From contig CAZECG010000016.1 of assembly GCA_964510535.1 (NCBI GenBank), forward strand, positions 1-50,369: DNA of 50,369 nucleotides. Reading direction: 5' to 3'. This DNA is from JAJPXC01 sp964510535 (GTDB lineage: Bacteria; Bacteroidota; Bacteroidia; Bacteroidales; Muribaculaceae). The notes below the pieces were generated by a model, which saw only the letters and a program-made list of their open reading frames with translations, had not been told where the DNA came from and made no database searches. Both the position numbers and the translations under genes were made by a program. Below, piece after piece: positions 16,018 to 24,466 of this stretch (positions are counted from its first letter, which is position 1; each line of letters begins with the position of its first letter).

Positions 16018-18804
16018 TTAGAATCTCACACCGACGTTGAAGAACACCCTTGTGCCCTGAGCGTAAAGATAGCGGTTGGGGTACTTGGTGCGGTCGTAGG
16101 TCTTGACATCCATGCGACTTTGCTGGTAGGCGTAGGTCACCACATCCTCGTTGTTGAGGATGTTGTTGATGTTGAGGTTAAAGTTCATCGACACCTTGCG
16201 GTTGATGTAGAGAGTCTTGCCGATAGAGAGGTTGAGCGAGAAAGAGTTTTTGAGTTTGTCTTGCGTAGCCATCTCTTTTGCCTTGTCATTGAGCCACTGT
16301 TCCTCGTCGGGAGCCACATCGGGACCGGGCCATGCCGTGTACAGTTCGGGGAGGTCGGTGTGGTAGACCGGCGACAGGTTGACATAGGCGTCACCTTGCC
16401 ATGTGGCGTTGATGTTGAAGTACCAGTTTTTGGGAGCCGCCCAGTCAAGGCCGATGTTTGAGGCGTACTGCGGGGTTGAACCGACGTAGTAGTTTTTCAG
16501 GTACACTTTTTCGGTGTAGTCGGCATATATACCGTTCTCAGGCGAACCGATACAGGTGGGGTTGTTCTTGTACTGGTAGCGGGCATAGGTGCCGGCGGCA
16601 GTCGCGGTGAGAGAGGGTGTGATGCGGTATGCCATGCCGAGTTCCACACCCTTGAACACCTTTTTCGCGCCTTTTAGCACATAGTTGACGAAGGTGTTGT
16701 AGCGGTCGTCGAAGAACGACGAGCGTTCGGTCAGGTCGTTCATCTCGGTGTAGAAGCCCGAAATCGCGCCGCGGAAACGGCGATAGTTCCAGCCGTAGGT
16801 GAAATCGGCAGATAGTATGCGCTCGCTCTTTGCGTCGTCGACGGCGGTGTCTTTCACGCGCGGTGAAATGTAGATGTTGTCGACGAGCGGGGCGCGGGTA
16901 GCGTATTCTCCGTGTACCATCAAGAAGTTGTGGCCGTCCACTTTGTAGACAGCTCCGGCCTTGATGGCTCCGTCGTCAAAGCGGTGGGTCTTACCCTTGC
17001 CGAGTGAGTTCTCGGGGGCGCGGCCGTTGCGCATCTTTCCGTCACGCTGGAACTGGGTGTAGCTGATTTTCATGCCGTAGTTGATGTCCCATTTGGGAAG
17101 AGTGATGACGTTTTGGAGCCACGCCGTAGCCTGGATGGCGTTGATGTCGTAGTCATATCCGAAACGGTCACCCTTTCCGACGCGGCGGTTGGGGTTGTCA
17201 AGGTCATTTTGCAGCATCTCGGGGTCGAGAGCTATGTCGCGGTCGCTGAACGGGTCGATGTCAATCCAGAACTCGCCGCCGAGGAGGTCGCGGATGGTCT
17301 TGTAGAACGAGGCGCGTGTGTAGTTGAACGATACACCTGCCTGGAGGCTGAGGTTGTCGTTCAGACGGCGGTTGATATAGGAGTTGAACAGCGCGTTGAA
17401 CTGGTTGCTGTGGCGTTTCTCCTGAATGTAGCTTGACCCTTTCTTCTGGTCGTCGGGGAGGTTCTCGTTGGCGAGATTGTTAAGGTAGTTGGCCTGATAC
17501 AAGTTGTCCCATTTAATCTGACGGAAAGCCTCGTTGTTTTTCCACAGCTCGGTGTAAAGCTCTGACTGCGCCGTGGGTTCCCCGTCGTCAAGGAAGTAAG
17601 AGGGGAGGTAACGGTAGTAGGTGGGGTTGGGGTCGGGGGCCTTGTAGTAGTTGAGGGCCGATGATGAGTAGTTGACCCAGCGCGCGGTCAGTGACGTGTT
17701 GGCTGTTGTCTTGGTGTCTTTGTAGAGCCAGTTGAGCATGAAAGTCGGGTCAAACGACTCGATGATTCTCGCCGAACGCTTTTTGCCGTCCTGCCAGCCC
17801 CAGTTGGGGTTGTAGAGGTTGGAGCCGGCGAGGTCATAGGCCTCTTGATAGGTGGGAGAGCCGTTGGCGCGCTGTGTCGGGCCGCCGAAGGCTGTCAGCA
17901 TAAGCGAGTGGTTTTTGTTGAACACTTTCTCGACAGAGAAGAACAAACCGCCCGAGTTGTAGAATGTGCCTTCGACAACGCCTTCGTCGGAGTAGCGGCC
18001 TATGCCTGCCACGGTAAACGCCCAACCGTGTTTGTTGACCCCGGTTGAGTAAGACGCCATGGCGCGGAACATATAGTTGCTGTTGGTGTAGGCTGCCGAC
18101 CCGTTGAAGCCGGGAGCGTAGGCCGATGCGGCGGTGTTGTAGTTGATGCTGCCTCCTATATCGCCAAATCCGTAATCGGCGGCTCCGAGCCCGAGTGTCG
18201 TGGTCTTATTGCGGAATGCGCGGCTTGTCAGACCCATGAGGGTCGAGAAGTTGAAGCGGCCGCGTATGAGGTCGTTGAACGACACGCCGTTGATATAGAC
18301 CTGCTGGTACTCGCTGTTGTAGCCGCGGTAACGGAAATACATCGGGCCGAAATTGTAGCTCGCGGTCGAGTAGTAGACGTCGTCGGACGCGCCGGTCAGC
18401 GCCGCCAGCGACTGGGAGTTGCCTTCCTCGTCCTCGAGCACCGACTCGTCAAAGAGCATATCTTGATGGTCCTCGAAAAACTCTCCGCTGGCCATCTCGT
18501 TGTAAAGTTTGATTGTGCCGGCGTCGACCGACTGATTGTTGTATAGCTCCACAGCTTTGGAGCCGGAAGCGTAACCGTTGGCGTTGACAAAAATCACCAC
18601 GGAGCCCGCAGGGGCTTTGCTGACGCTGAAATCACCGGCGACACCGGTAGTCACGTTGATTCCGCCGTTGCCTAAGGTCACTGATGCTCCCGGGATGGGA
18701 TTGCCGGTATCGGCGTCGACCACACGCCCGGCGACAGAGGCCGTCTGAGCCAATGCCGGAACTGTGACCGATAACAGTAACAGTAAAAACAGTTTTAATT
18801 TCAT
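16018..18804 (-). CDS. TonB-dependent outer-membrane receptor (SusC-like N-terminus, no SusD)
   Basis: The 928-residue protein starts with a signal peptide (MKLKLFLLLLLSVTVPALAQ), then a carboxypeptidase-regulatory-like domain at about 22-105 (ASVAGRVVDADTGNPIPGAS). The plug follows (YRGYNSEYQQVYINGVSFND, then GAADYGFGDIGGSINY), and the rest is a long beta-barrel ending in an aromatic residue (FFNVGVRF). Such receptors import ligands across the outer membrane using TonB energy. It heads an operon with two DUF5689 lipoproteins and is divergent from a secreted EEP-fold enzyme. Several acidic stretches suggest metal or ligand loops, but the substrate cannot be read. No siderophore or cobalamin genes are near. 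Confidence 0.92.
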   Translation of the reverse strand: MKLKLFLLLLLSVTVPALAQTASVAGRVVDADTGNPIPGASVTLGNGGINVTTGVAGDFSVSKAPAGSVVIFVNANGYASGSKAVELYNNQSVDAGTIKLYNEMASGEFFEDHQDMLFDESVLEDEEGNSQSLAALTGASDDVYYSTASYNFGPMYFRYRGYNSEYQQVYINGVSFNDLIRGRFNFSTLMGLTSRAFRNKTTTLGLGAADYGFGDIGGSINYNTAASAYAPGFNGSAAYTNSNYMFRAMASYSTGVNKHGWAFTVAGIGRYSDEGVVEGTFYNSGGLFFSVEKVFNKNHSLMLTAFGGPTQRANGSPTYQEAYDLAGSNLYNPNWGWQDGKKRSARIIESFDPTFMLNWLYKDTKTTANTSLTARWVNYSSSALNYYKAPDPNPTYYRYLPSYFLDDGEPTAQSELYTELWKNNEAFRQIKWDNLYQANYLNNLANENLPDDQKKGSSYIQEKRHSNQFNALFNSYINRRLNDNLSLQAGVSFNYTRASFYKTIRDLLGGEFWIDIDPFSDRDIALDPEMLQNDLDNPNRRVGKGDRFGYDYDINAIQATAWLQNVITLPKWDINYGMKISYTQFQRDGKMRNGRAPENSLGKGKTHRFDDGAIKAGAVYKVDGHNFLMVHGEYATRAPLVDNIYISPRVKDTAVDDAKSERILSADFTYGWNYRRFRGAISGFYTEMNDLTERSSFFDDRYNTFVNYVLKGAKKVFKGVELGMAYRITPSLTATAAGTYARYQYKNNPTCIGSPENGIYADYTEKVYLKNYYVGSTPQYASNIGLDWAAPKNWYFNINATWQGDAYVNLSPVYHTDLPELYTAWPGPDVAPDEEQWLNDKAKEMATQDKLKNSFSLNLSIGKTLYINRKVSMNFNLNINNILNNEDVVTYAYQQSRMDVKTYDRTKYPNRYLYAQGTRVFFNVGVRF

Positions 18805-18957
18805 AAAAATAATTATGTTAGTGTTTGATTTGTTTTCGTGATATTTTCTTGCTAAGTGTAGGCCTTACCGGACGAATGCTTTCAAATCATAGTTAAACTG
18901 CTCCAAAGCCACTTTTTTTAACTCGGTGCTGATTAATGCAGGTTAACTATACCGTCC

Positions 18958-18965
18958 CAAAAGTA
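18958..18965 (-). promoter_or_regulatory. -7 box of the TonB/DUF5689 operon
   Basis: TACTTTTG on the minus strand fits TAnnTTTG. The leader to the ATG at 18804 would be about 145 nt. No good -33 element is visible. On the plus strand a weak TATCTTTA at 19011-19018 could serve the divergent EEP gene; the rest of the 289-nt divergent region holds nothing I recognise. Confidence 0.45.
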
Positions 18966-19093
18966 ATCATTATTTTTTATTTTTTATCCATTTTTTCAGA
19001 AAATTCTATTTATCTTTACGCTCTCAATGTGTTGACAATGGCGGGCTAACGCTAACATTGAAAATAAACACGACCTAACTAATCATCGAAATA

Positions 19094-20140
19094 ATGAAAA
19101 AAATTATTCTGTTGTCATTCTTCGTCCTATTAGGGCTTATGTCGGTCTCGGCTCAGGAGAGCCGCGGCAAGAGGTACAAGGTATATGGAGTCGCTTTCTA
19201 CAATCTTGAAAACCTTTTCGACACGATAAACAACAACGGAAAATATGACCTGGAGTTTTCGCCGCAAGGCGCGAGGCGTTGGGATGGTCGCAAGTATTGG
19301 TCGAAAATCAACAACCTTGCCCGCGCGATAGCCTCGATGAAAACCCCGACAACCCCTATGGGCCCCGCCGTCATCGGTGTCTCTGAGATTGAAAACCGCT
19401 CGGTGCTTGAGGACTTGGTCGCTGACCCGCAAATCGCAAAATGGGATTTGCAGATTGTCCACCACGACTCGCCCGACCGCCGCGGCGTAGATGTCGGCTT
19501 GCTTTATAACCCCCGATTCTTCACTGTCGAAGGTGTGACAAACCATCGTTTGCGCATAGAGGGCTACGACAGTTTCCGCACGCGTGACCAGATGTGTGTC
19601 GTGGGGCGTATGGCCGGCGAGCGTGTCGCCGTCATCGTCAACCACTGGCCCTCGCGCCTCGGCGGACAGGAGCAGTCGCAATACTTGCGCGACGCAGCCG
19701 CGGCTCTTAGTAAGACGATAGCCGACTCGCTTTGGCGTGTCGACCCGGCTATCAGCGTGGTGGTTATGGGCGATATGAACGATGACCCTCAGGACAATTC
19801 GTGTGCTAACGTGCTTGGCGGCAAGAAGAAAGCCTCTGACGCTGCCGACCACGGCTTCTACAATCCGTGGTGGCGAGTGCTCGACAGCGGAGTCGGCACG
19901 CTCGCCTACAAAAGTTCGTGGAATCTTTTTGACCAAATCATTATTTCGGGCAACCTCGCCAACGCTCCCGCCGGCAAGTTGCAATATTGGAAATGCGAGG
20001 TGCTCAACCGCGAGTTTCTTAAAGATAAGAACGGCAATCGCCAAGGGTATCCGCTGCGCACGTTCTCGGCGGGTGTGCATCTCAACGGCTTCTCTGACCA
20101 CTTCCCGACCGAAATTTTCTTGCGAAAAGCCGTGGATTAA
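19094..20140 (+). CDS. Secreted endonuclease/exonuclease/phosphatase-family enzyme
   Basis: The 348-residue protein has a signal peptide (MKKIILLSFFVLLGLMSVSAQ) and a complete EEP catalytic set: N37 in FYNLENLFD, metal-binding E98 in VSEIEN, DRRGVDVGLLY at 128-138, H184 in NHWPSR, D227/N229 in GDMNDD, and D335-H336 in FSDHFP. This family hydrolyses phosphodiester bonds in DNA, RNA or other phosphoesters, using Mg2+. The divergent TonB/DUF5689 operon and the next gene with OB-like domains favour an extracellular nucleic-acid substrate; the exact substrate is inferred. Export is by the Sec route; there is no lipobox or clear C-terminal sorting domain. Confidence 0.9.
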   Translation: MKKIILLSFFVLLGLMSVSAQESRGKRYKVYGVAFYNLENLFDTINNNGKYDLEFSPQGARRWDGRKYWSKINNLARAIASMKTPTTPMGPAVIGVSEIENRSVLEDLVADPQIAKWDLQIVHHDSPDRRGVDVGLLYNPRFFTVEGVTNHRLRIEGYDSFRTRDQMCVVGRMAGERVAVIVNHWPSRLGGQEQSQYLRDAAAALSKTIADSLWRVDPAISVVVMGDMNDDPQDNSCANVLGGKKKASDAADHGFYNPWWRVLDSGVGTLAYKSSWNLFDQIIISGNLANAPAGKLQYWKCEVLNREFLKDKNGNRQGYPLRTFSAGVHLNGFSDHFPTEIFLRKAVD

Positions 20141-20161
20141 CAAACTTTTAACGCATACCGG

Positions 20162-20192
20162 TTGGCTGTCTCGCAGTTAACCCCTACTTTAG
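20162..20192 (+). promoter_or_regulatory. Promoter of the multi-domain OB-fold gene
   Basis: TTG at 20162-20164, a 20-nt spacer and TACTTTAG at 20185-20192 (one mismatch to TAnnTTTG, with TTAG in place of TTTG). The gene may thus be transcribed separately from the EEP gene just upstream. Confidence 0.5.
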
Positions 20193-20237
20193 CATCATCT
20201 GATTAAGAATAATGTTAACCCTTAAAATAAATAAGTT

Positions 20238-22373
20238 ATGAAAAAAATGTTACTCTCCCTGATTTGCGCGGCCTCATTGACAGCCTACGCAGGTACAGGT
20301 ACCACCGCCGACCCGTATTCCGTGGCCGAGGTTATCGCTATGGGGGCAGACCTTAGTGTCGCCTCCGCGACAGTCAAAGGCTACATCGTGGGCTATGTCG
20401 ACGGTCAGGCCATCTCTACAGGTGCCAAATTCACAGCTACCGGTGCGAGCTATTCAAACGTGCTGATTGCCGATGCTCAGAGCTGCACCGACGTTACGGC
20501 TTGTGTGCCCGTGCAGCTCGTACAAAAAACCGATATTCGCGCCGCTGTAAATCTCGGTGATAACCCCGGTAACCTTGGCAAATTATTGACCATTACCGGA
20601 AAGCTCACCGCATATTTCAAAGTTCCCGGAGTGAAAGAACCCACAGCCTACATTCTTGAGGGCGAAGGCGGTGGCGGTGGTGTCACACCACCGTCGACCG
20701 ACCCTGTCAGCTCGCTCGACGAGAACTTCGAAGCAGGCTCTATTCCGAGCAACTGGTCGCAGGTTCAGGTTGCCGGCGACAAGACTTGGTATGCGAGATC
20801 GTATAGCAACAACTATTACGCCTCCATGTCGGGCTACAATGGCACAGCTCCGTTTGACCAGTGGTTGCTCACCCCGGCAATCGACATGAGCAAGGTGACC
20901 GACAAGACCCTCACTTTCGACACGCAGGTCAACGGTTATGGCTCGACCACTACGGTGCTTGAAGTCTATGTGCTTTCATCTAACGATATAGCTACCGCCA
21001 CCAAGACCAAGCTCAATCCCACCCTCGCCGTAGCTCCTGAAACAGGCTATTCATCGTGGGCAGAGTCGGGCAACATCGACCTTAGCTCGCAGAGCGGTAT
21101 CGTCTACATCGGTTTCCGTTACTACGCTACCGCCGACGATAACTTCGCTACCTGGTGTGTCGACAACGTGAAACTCGGTGTCGCTTCAGCCCCCGTAACG
21201 GTTTCTGAAGTCAACTCTATCGCCGAATTCCTCGCGCTTCCCCTTGAGTCGGTAGGTAAAATCAAATGCCCCGTTACCGCTGTTTATCAAAATGGAAACT
21301 ATCTGTATGTGACCGACGGCACCACCCCGCTGCTCATTTACGGCAATCTCGGCAAAACATACAACAACGGCGATGTTATCGCCGCAGGTATCACCGGCAA
21401 GAATACCAACTATTCTGAAGGCCAGCTCCAGTTGAGCGAACCTGACGCAACAACTTTCGGCGCAGGCACAGCAGGCACCGCGGTTGAGCCTGAGGTATAT
21501 CAGATTGAGGAACTTTCGGCCGACATGGTTTCAAGCTACATCAAGATTCTCGGTGTCAAGGTTGCTGCCAACGCACCGTTGAAAGGCTCTACCACTCTTA
21601 GCGACAACACGGGTGAAGTCACACTCTATAACCAGTTTGGCGTGACTGTCGGCGCAGGCGAGAATCTGACGTTCATTGGCGTTGTCAGCGTGCATAACGG
21701 TACCCTCCAGGTGCTTCCCGTGGCTGACCTCGGCGATGGCGGTTCAACTCCCACCCCCTCCGACGACCCCAATGTGGCTTACTTCGTAGCTCCGACGTTT
21801 GCCGACAAGGACGGTTGTCAGCTTTATAACAAGGACAATTCAACCACCCAGTCGGCCAACACAGACGACGCTTCGTCGCTTTGCGGCAAACAATTCACCG
21901 AGAAAGGCGTTTCCCTGAAATTTGTCAACGTTGTTCCTGAGAGCGGCACCGACTATTTCTCAGGCGCGTATGGCGAGCAGGTTCGCTGGTATCAGGGCGA
22001 CAAAGTCGAGCTGGTACCTGCCACGGGTGTTACCATCACTAAGGTGTTCGTGCAGACAGTGAAAAACTCAAAGGGCAATTTCGCGGCTAACACCGGTACG
22101 GTCGAAGGCGCAGGCACAAGCGCTGACGCTCCTATCACATGGACCGGGTCGGTTACAGCCGGCACTCTTGAGTTCACATCGAACAAGGCTATCCGTTTCA
22201 GCTACATCGAGGTGACCACCGTAGGTTTCTCGGGTGTTGAAGATGTCACCGTTAGCGATGAGAACGCTCCTGTTGAATACTACAATCTCCAGGGTATCCG
22301 CGTCAACAACCCCGAAGGCGGCGTATTCATCCGTCGTCAAGGCAACACTGTTACCAAAGTTCTCGTGAAATAA
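20238..22373 (+). CDS. Exported multi-domain DUF6359/anchor-J protein with C-terminal sorting-like module
   Basis: The 711-residue protein has a signal peptide (MKKMLLSLICAASLTAYA). Domains: a DUF6359 OB-like domain at about 27-140 (VKGYIVGYVDG, NLGKLLTITGKLTAYF); a Gly/Pro linker; a choice-of-anchor-J domain at about 157-310 (SLDENFEAGSIPSNWSQVQV, DQWLLTPAIDMS); two further OB-like segments around 325-500 (KIKCPVTAVYQNGNYLYVTD; YIKILGVKVAANAP); a beta domain around 515-660; and a C-terminal tail PVEYYNLQGIRVNNP...RQG...KVLVK. The first two domains closely match part of the lipoprotein at 11986-14322 on the opposite arm. It follows the EEP gene by 97 nt. Nucleic-acid or phosphoester binding is suggested by OB folds and context only. 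Confidence 0.85.
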   Translation: MKKMLLSLICAASLTAYAGTGTTADPYSVAEVIAMGADLSVASATVKGYIVGYVDGQAISTGAKFTATGASYSNVLIADAQSCTDVTACVPVQLVQKTDIRAAVNLGDNPGNLGKLLTITGKLTAYFKVPGVKEPTAYILEGEGGGGGVTPPSTDPVSSLDENFEAGSIPSNWSQVQVAGDKTWYARSYSNNYYASMSGYNGTAPFDQWLLTPAIDMSKVTDKTLTFDTQVNGYGSTTTVLEVYVLSSNDIATATKTKLNPTLAVAPETGYSSWAESGNIDLSSQSGIVYIGFRYYATADDNFATWCVDNVKLGVASAPVTVSEVNSIAEFLALPLESVGKIKCPVTAVYQNGNYLYVTDGTTPLLIYGNLGKTYNNGDVIAAGITGKNTNYSEGQLQLSEPDATTFGAGTAGTAVEPEVYQIEELSADMVSSYIKILGVKVAANAPLKGSTTLSDNTGEVTLYNQFGVTVGAGENLTFIGVVSVHNGTLQVLPVADLGDGGSTPTPSDDPNVAYFVAPTFADKDGCQLYNKDNSTTQSANTDDASSLCGKQFTEKGVSLKFVNVVPESGTDYFSGAYGEQVRWYQGDKVELVPATGVTITKVFVQTVKNSKGNFAANTGTVEGAGTSADAPITWTGSVTAGTLEFTSNKAIRFSYIEVTTVGFSGVEDVTVSDENAPVEYYNLQGIRVNNPEGGVFIRRQGNTVTKVLVK

Positions 22374-22405
22374 CGGCGTAGCCGCAACACGCTATTAATT
22401 AACCG

Positions 22406-22452
22406 AAAACGGCATGAGAGTTTCGCCTCTCATGCCGTTTTTGTTTTTTTTG
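22406..22452 (+). terminator. Terminator after the OB-fold gene
   Basis: A perfect 15-bp stem, AAAACGGCATGAGAG (22406-22420) with CTCTCATGCCGTTTT (22427-22441), a 6-nt loop and a long T-rich tail. Confidence 0.85.
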
Positions 22453-22495
22453 TTTTGTTGACAAAAATTTATTAGGAATGACATCCTCGATTCGC

Positions 22496-22503
22496 TAACT
22501 TTG
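22496..22503 (+). promoter_or_regulatory. -7 box for the putative non-coding RNA
   Basis: TAACTTTG fits the consensus; TTA at 22472-22474 with a 21-nt spacer is the nearest -33 candidate. Transcription would start near 22507-22510, which is where the first RNA helix begins. Confidence 0.5.
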
Positions 22504-22506
22504 CAG

Positions 22507-22758
22507 CGCCTGGCTGAAAAACTGCTCGAAGCGGAGTAAAAAAATGTTATCTCCGATTATATCATGAGATATAAATTGGCTCTAAGCCGCTACTTCCCGC
22601 TCGCGACATCGGAATCTGACGTTTTTCAGCGCGGTTAGCGCCGGGCGTGTAAGGTAGCCCTGCGCGATAGTAATAACGTTTGTTAGACACGAAAATATAT
22701 ACTTGAATTTTGGTTATGAGGGAGGTGCGCTTCTGTGAAGAAGTGCACTTTCGTTTTT
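22507..22758 (+). ncRNA. Putative structured non-coding RNA, unassigned (6S-like is one possibility)
   Basis: About 250 nt with a promoter at the left end and a hairpin plus T7 at the right end (GGTGCGCTTCT/AGAAGTGCACT, 22722-22758), and no reading frame that looks real. Complementary segments form a three-way junction: CGCCTGG (22507-22513) with CCGGGCG (22641-22647, one G-U pair), CTGAAAAAC (22514-22522) with GTTTTTCAG (22621-22629), and a small hairpin CGC/GCG at 22630-22640. Inside the long arm are further hairpins, CGGAG/CTCCG (from 22531) and TATATC/GATATA around 22558-22573. This level of stacked pairing is unlikely by chance. I could not match it to a named family; a 6S-type RNA is possible because of the long closed arm, but no signature proves it. 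Confidence 0.45.
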
Positions 22759-23406
22759 TTATGCCATTCCCCAGCGCGCCTTGATGTAGGCTATGACCAC
22801 ATCGGCCAGGGCATCCATCGGTAACAGTGAAGAATCGAGCGTGAGGTCATAGCTGCGCGCGTCGCCCCAGCGTTTGTCAGTGTAGAAATTGTAGTAGTTG
22901 GCGCGTAATTTGTCGGTGCGTTCAGCCTGAGAGCGCACGCGGGCCAGATTTTGGCAGGTACCGCTGTCGCCGCTTCGGTCTATGATGCGCCGGCATCTGA
23001 CATCAATCGGGGCGTGGACATATATGTTGGCAACCTTAGGATAGTCGCGCAGGACGTAGTCGGCCGAGCGTCCGACGATAACGCATGAGCCGCGCGAGGC
23101 AAGCGACCTGATTACGTCGCACTGGGCTTTGTAGATGCTGTCGTCGCTTATTGATGTCGAACCGGCATAGTATGATATCGGGTTAGAGCCGAGGTTGAAC
23201 GAAAAAAGGCCTGAGATGAACGATGGGAACCGTTCGTCGGCTTTCTCGAAAAATTCGGGGCTGACACCCGCTTCTTTGGCGGCCTCGACGAGCAGTTCTT
23301 TGTCGTAGTACGCGATGCCGAGCTTGTGGGCGATAGTGCGGCCAAGCTCGCGGCCGCCTGCGCCAAATTGGCGGCCGATGGTGATTACGAAGTTTTCTGT
23401 GGTCAT
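22759..23406 (-). CDS. Cytidylate-kinase-like family protein
   Basis: The ATG at 23404-23406 gives 215 residues beginning MTTENFVITIGRQFGAGGRE; an ATG at 23430 lies at the promoter and is rejected. The P-loop is ITIGRQFGAGGRELGR, of the atypical form found in the cytidylate-kinase-like family. The adenylate-kinase-type NMP-binding and lid features follow (GSCVIVGRSADYVL, DVRCRRIIDRSG, then TDKLRANYYNFYTDKRWGD). The family is widespread in gut bacteria; its actual substrate is not settled, so this is not a safe Cmk call. It converges with the putative RNA on the opposite strand, with no spacer between the RNA's T-run and the gene's stop codon. Confidence 0.88.
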   Translation of the reverse strand: MTTENFVITIGRQFGAGGRELGRTIAHKLGIAYYDKELLVEAAKEAGVSPEFFEKADERFPSFISGLFSFNLGSNPISYYAGSTSISDDSIYKAQCDVIRSLASRGSCVIVGRSADYVLRDYPKVANIYVHAPIDVRCRRIIDRSGDSGTCQNLARVRSQAERTDKLRANYYNFYTDKRWGDARSYDLTLDSSLLPMDALADVVIAYIKARWGMA

Positions 23407-23427
23407 CGGATTATGTATGTTTAATGG

Positions 23428-23459
23428 CAAAGATACGAATAAGCGAGCGCAAAAATCAA
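23428..23459 (-). promoter_or_regulatory. Promoter of the cytidylate-kinase-like gene (copy A of a repeated promoter)
   Basis: On the minus strand TTG at 23457-23459, a 21-nt spacer and TATCTTTG at 23428-23435. The 34-nt stretch 23427-23460 is identical to 29102-29135 on the plus strand, including the spacer. Confidence 0.75.
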
Positions 23460-23517
23460 AATAATTTGTTTTTTTGCCGGGCGCAAGTAACTAAGGCATA
23501 GCCAAAGATACGCGAAT

Positions 23518-23549
23518 TTTGCTGATTTTGTCGGAAATTATTAATTTTG
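23518..23549 (+). promoter_or_regulatory. Promoter of the LicD gene
   Basis: TTTG at 23518-23521, a 20-nt spacer and TAATTTTG at 23542-23549. The leader to the GTG start is about 70 nt. Confidence 0.6.
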
Positions 23550-23623
23550 TCGTTGACGAAGTTTTTTTCCGGCAGGCCGCGAGAGGCCGCCGGCATATTT
23601 AGTGTAACTACAACGATATTACG

Positions 23624-24445
23624 GTGGCTAATTACGACCTCAGCGCTCTGCATGAGCGTCTGCTAAAGATTCTTTTGGCCTTTGATCGCGTCTGTGGCGA
23701 GCATGGGCTGCGTTATTGTATATGCGGCGGCACCATGATTGGTGCCGTGCGCCACAAGGGATTCATCCCATGGGACGATGACCTCGATGTGTCGATGCCG
23801 CGTCCCGACTACGACCGGCTGATAGCTCATGCCCGCGAGTGGCTTCCCGAGCCGCTTGAGCTGGTTTGCGCCGAGCTTGACCCGGAATATCCATTGCCGT
23901 TCGCGAAAATTCAGGATGCTGCGACGACGCTTATCGAACGTCGCCACCTATATTATCTCGGCGGCTGTTATGTCGACATCTTCCCGTTTGACGCATGGCC
24001 ATCAAACCCCTTGGCGCGACGTTGGCAAGCTGTCAGCTACCATTTTTTGAAACAGGCGTTGTACTTAGTCCACCGTGACCCCTATAAGCATGGCCGCGGC
24101 CCGAGTTCGTGGGCACCGCTATTAGCGCGCAAACTGTTCACCATGCAAGGCTTGCAGCGGGCCATACGCAAGGTGTTGACGCGCTATGACTATGATTCAT
24201 CCTCTTTAGCTTCGAGCTACACCGATGGAATCAAAAAGGTGTTGCCTAAGGAAATCATCGACACATATGGCCCGATAGAGTTTGAGGGGCACACGGTGCA
24301 GGGTATCACTCATTTCGACCCCTATCTGAAGTGTATGTATGGCGATTACATGACCATTCCGCCGGTGGATAAGCGAGTGCAACATAATTTCCATTATCTT
24401 GATTTCGACAGGCCTTATCGCGAATACCGTCCCGCCGATAAATGA
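23624..24445 (+). CDS. LicD-family phosphotransferase
   Basis: The 273-residue protein starts with GTG at 23624, as no ATG precedes the conserved region. LicD proteins transfer phosphocholine or related phosphoalcohols to surface glycans. The nucleotidyltransferase-fold signature is YCICGGTMIGAVRHKGF, followed by IPWDDDLDVSMPRPDY with the metal-binding aspartates; later LPFAKIQDAATTLIER and GCYVDIFPFDAWPSN are also typical. It is cytoplasmic, with no signal peptide or membrane segment. It stands alone between divergent and convergent genes, so the acceptor glycan is unknown. Confidence 0.93.
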   Translation: MANYDLSALHERLLKILLAFDRVCGEHGLRYCICGGTMIGAVRHKGFIPWDDDLDVSMPRPDYDRLIAHAREWLPEPLELVCAELDPEYPLPFAKIQDAATTLIERRHLYYLGGCYVDIFPFDAWPSNPLARRWQAVSYHFLKQALYLVHRDPYKHGRGPSSWAPLLARKLFTMQGLQRAIRKVLTRYDYDSSSLASSYTDGIKKVLPKEIIDTYGPIEFEGHTVQGITHFDPYLKCMYGDYMTIPPVDKRVQHNFHYLDFDRPYREYRPADK

Positions 24446-24466
24446 CACGGCATCGCTTTGAGGCGG

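Noticed and set aside
19130..20143. A 337-codon open frame antisense to the secreted EEP enzyme
   Set aside because: The sense frame has all catalytic motifs and a signal peptide, while the antisense protein matches no family and has no promoter. It is a by-product of GC-rich codons.
12000..22400. The TonB/DUF5689 locus as an ordinary polysaccharide utilisation locus
   Set aside because: There is no SusD, no glycoside hydrolase, no lyase and no hybrid two-component or sigma/anti-sigma pair in the locus.
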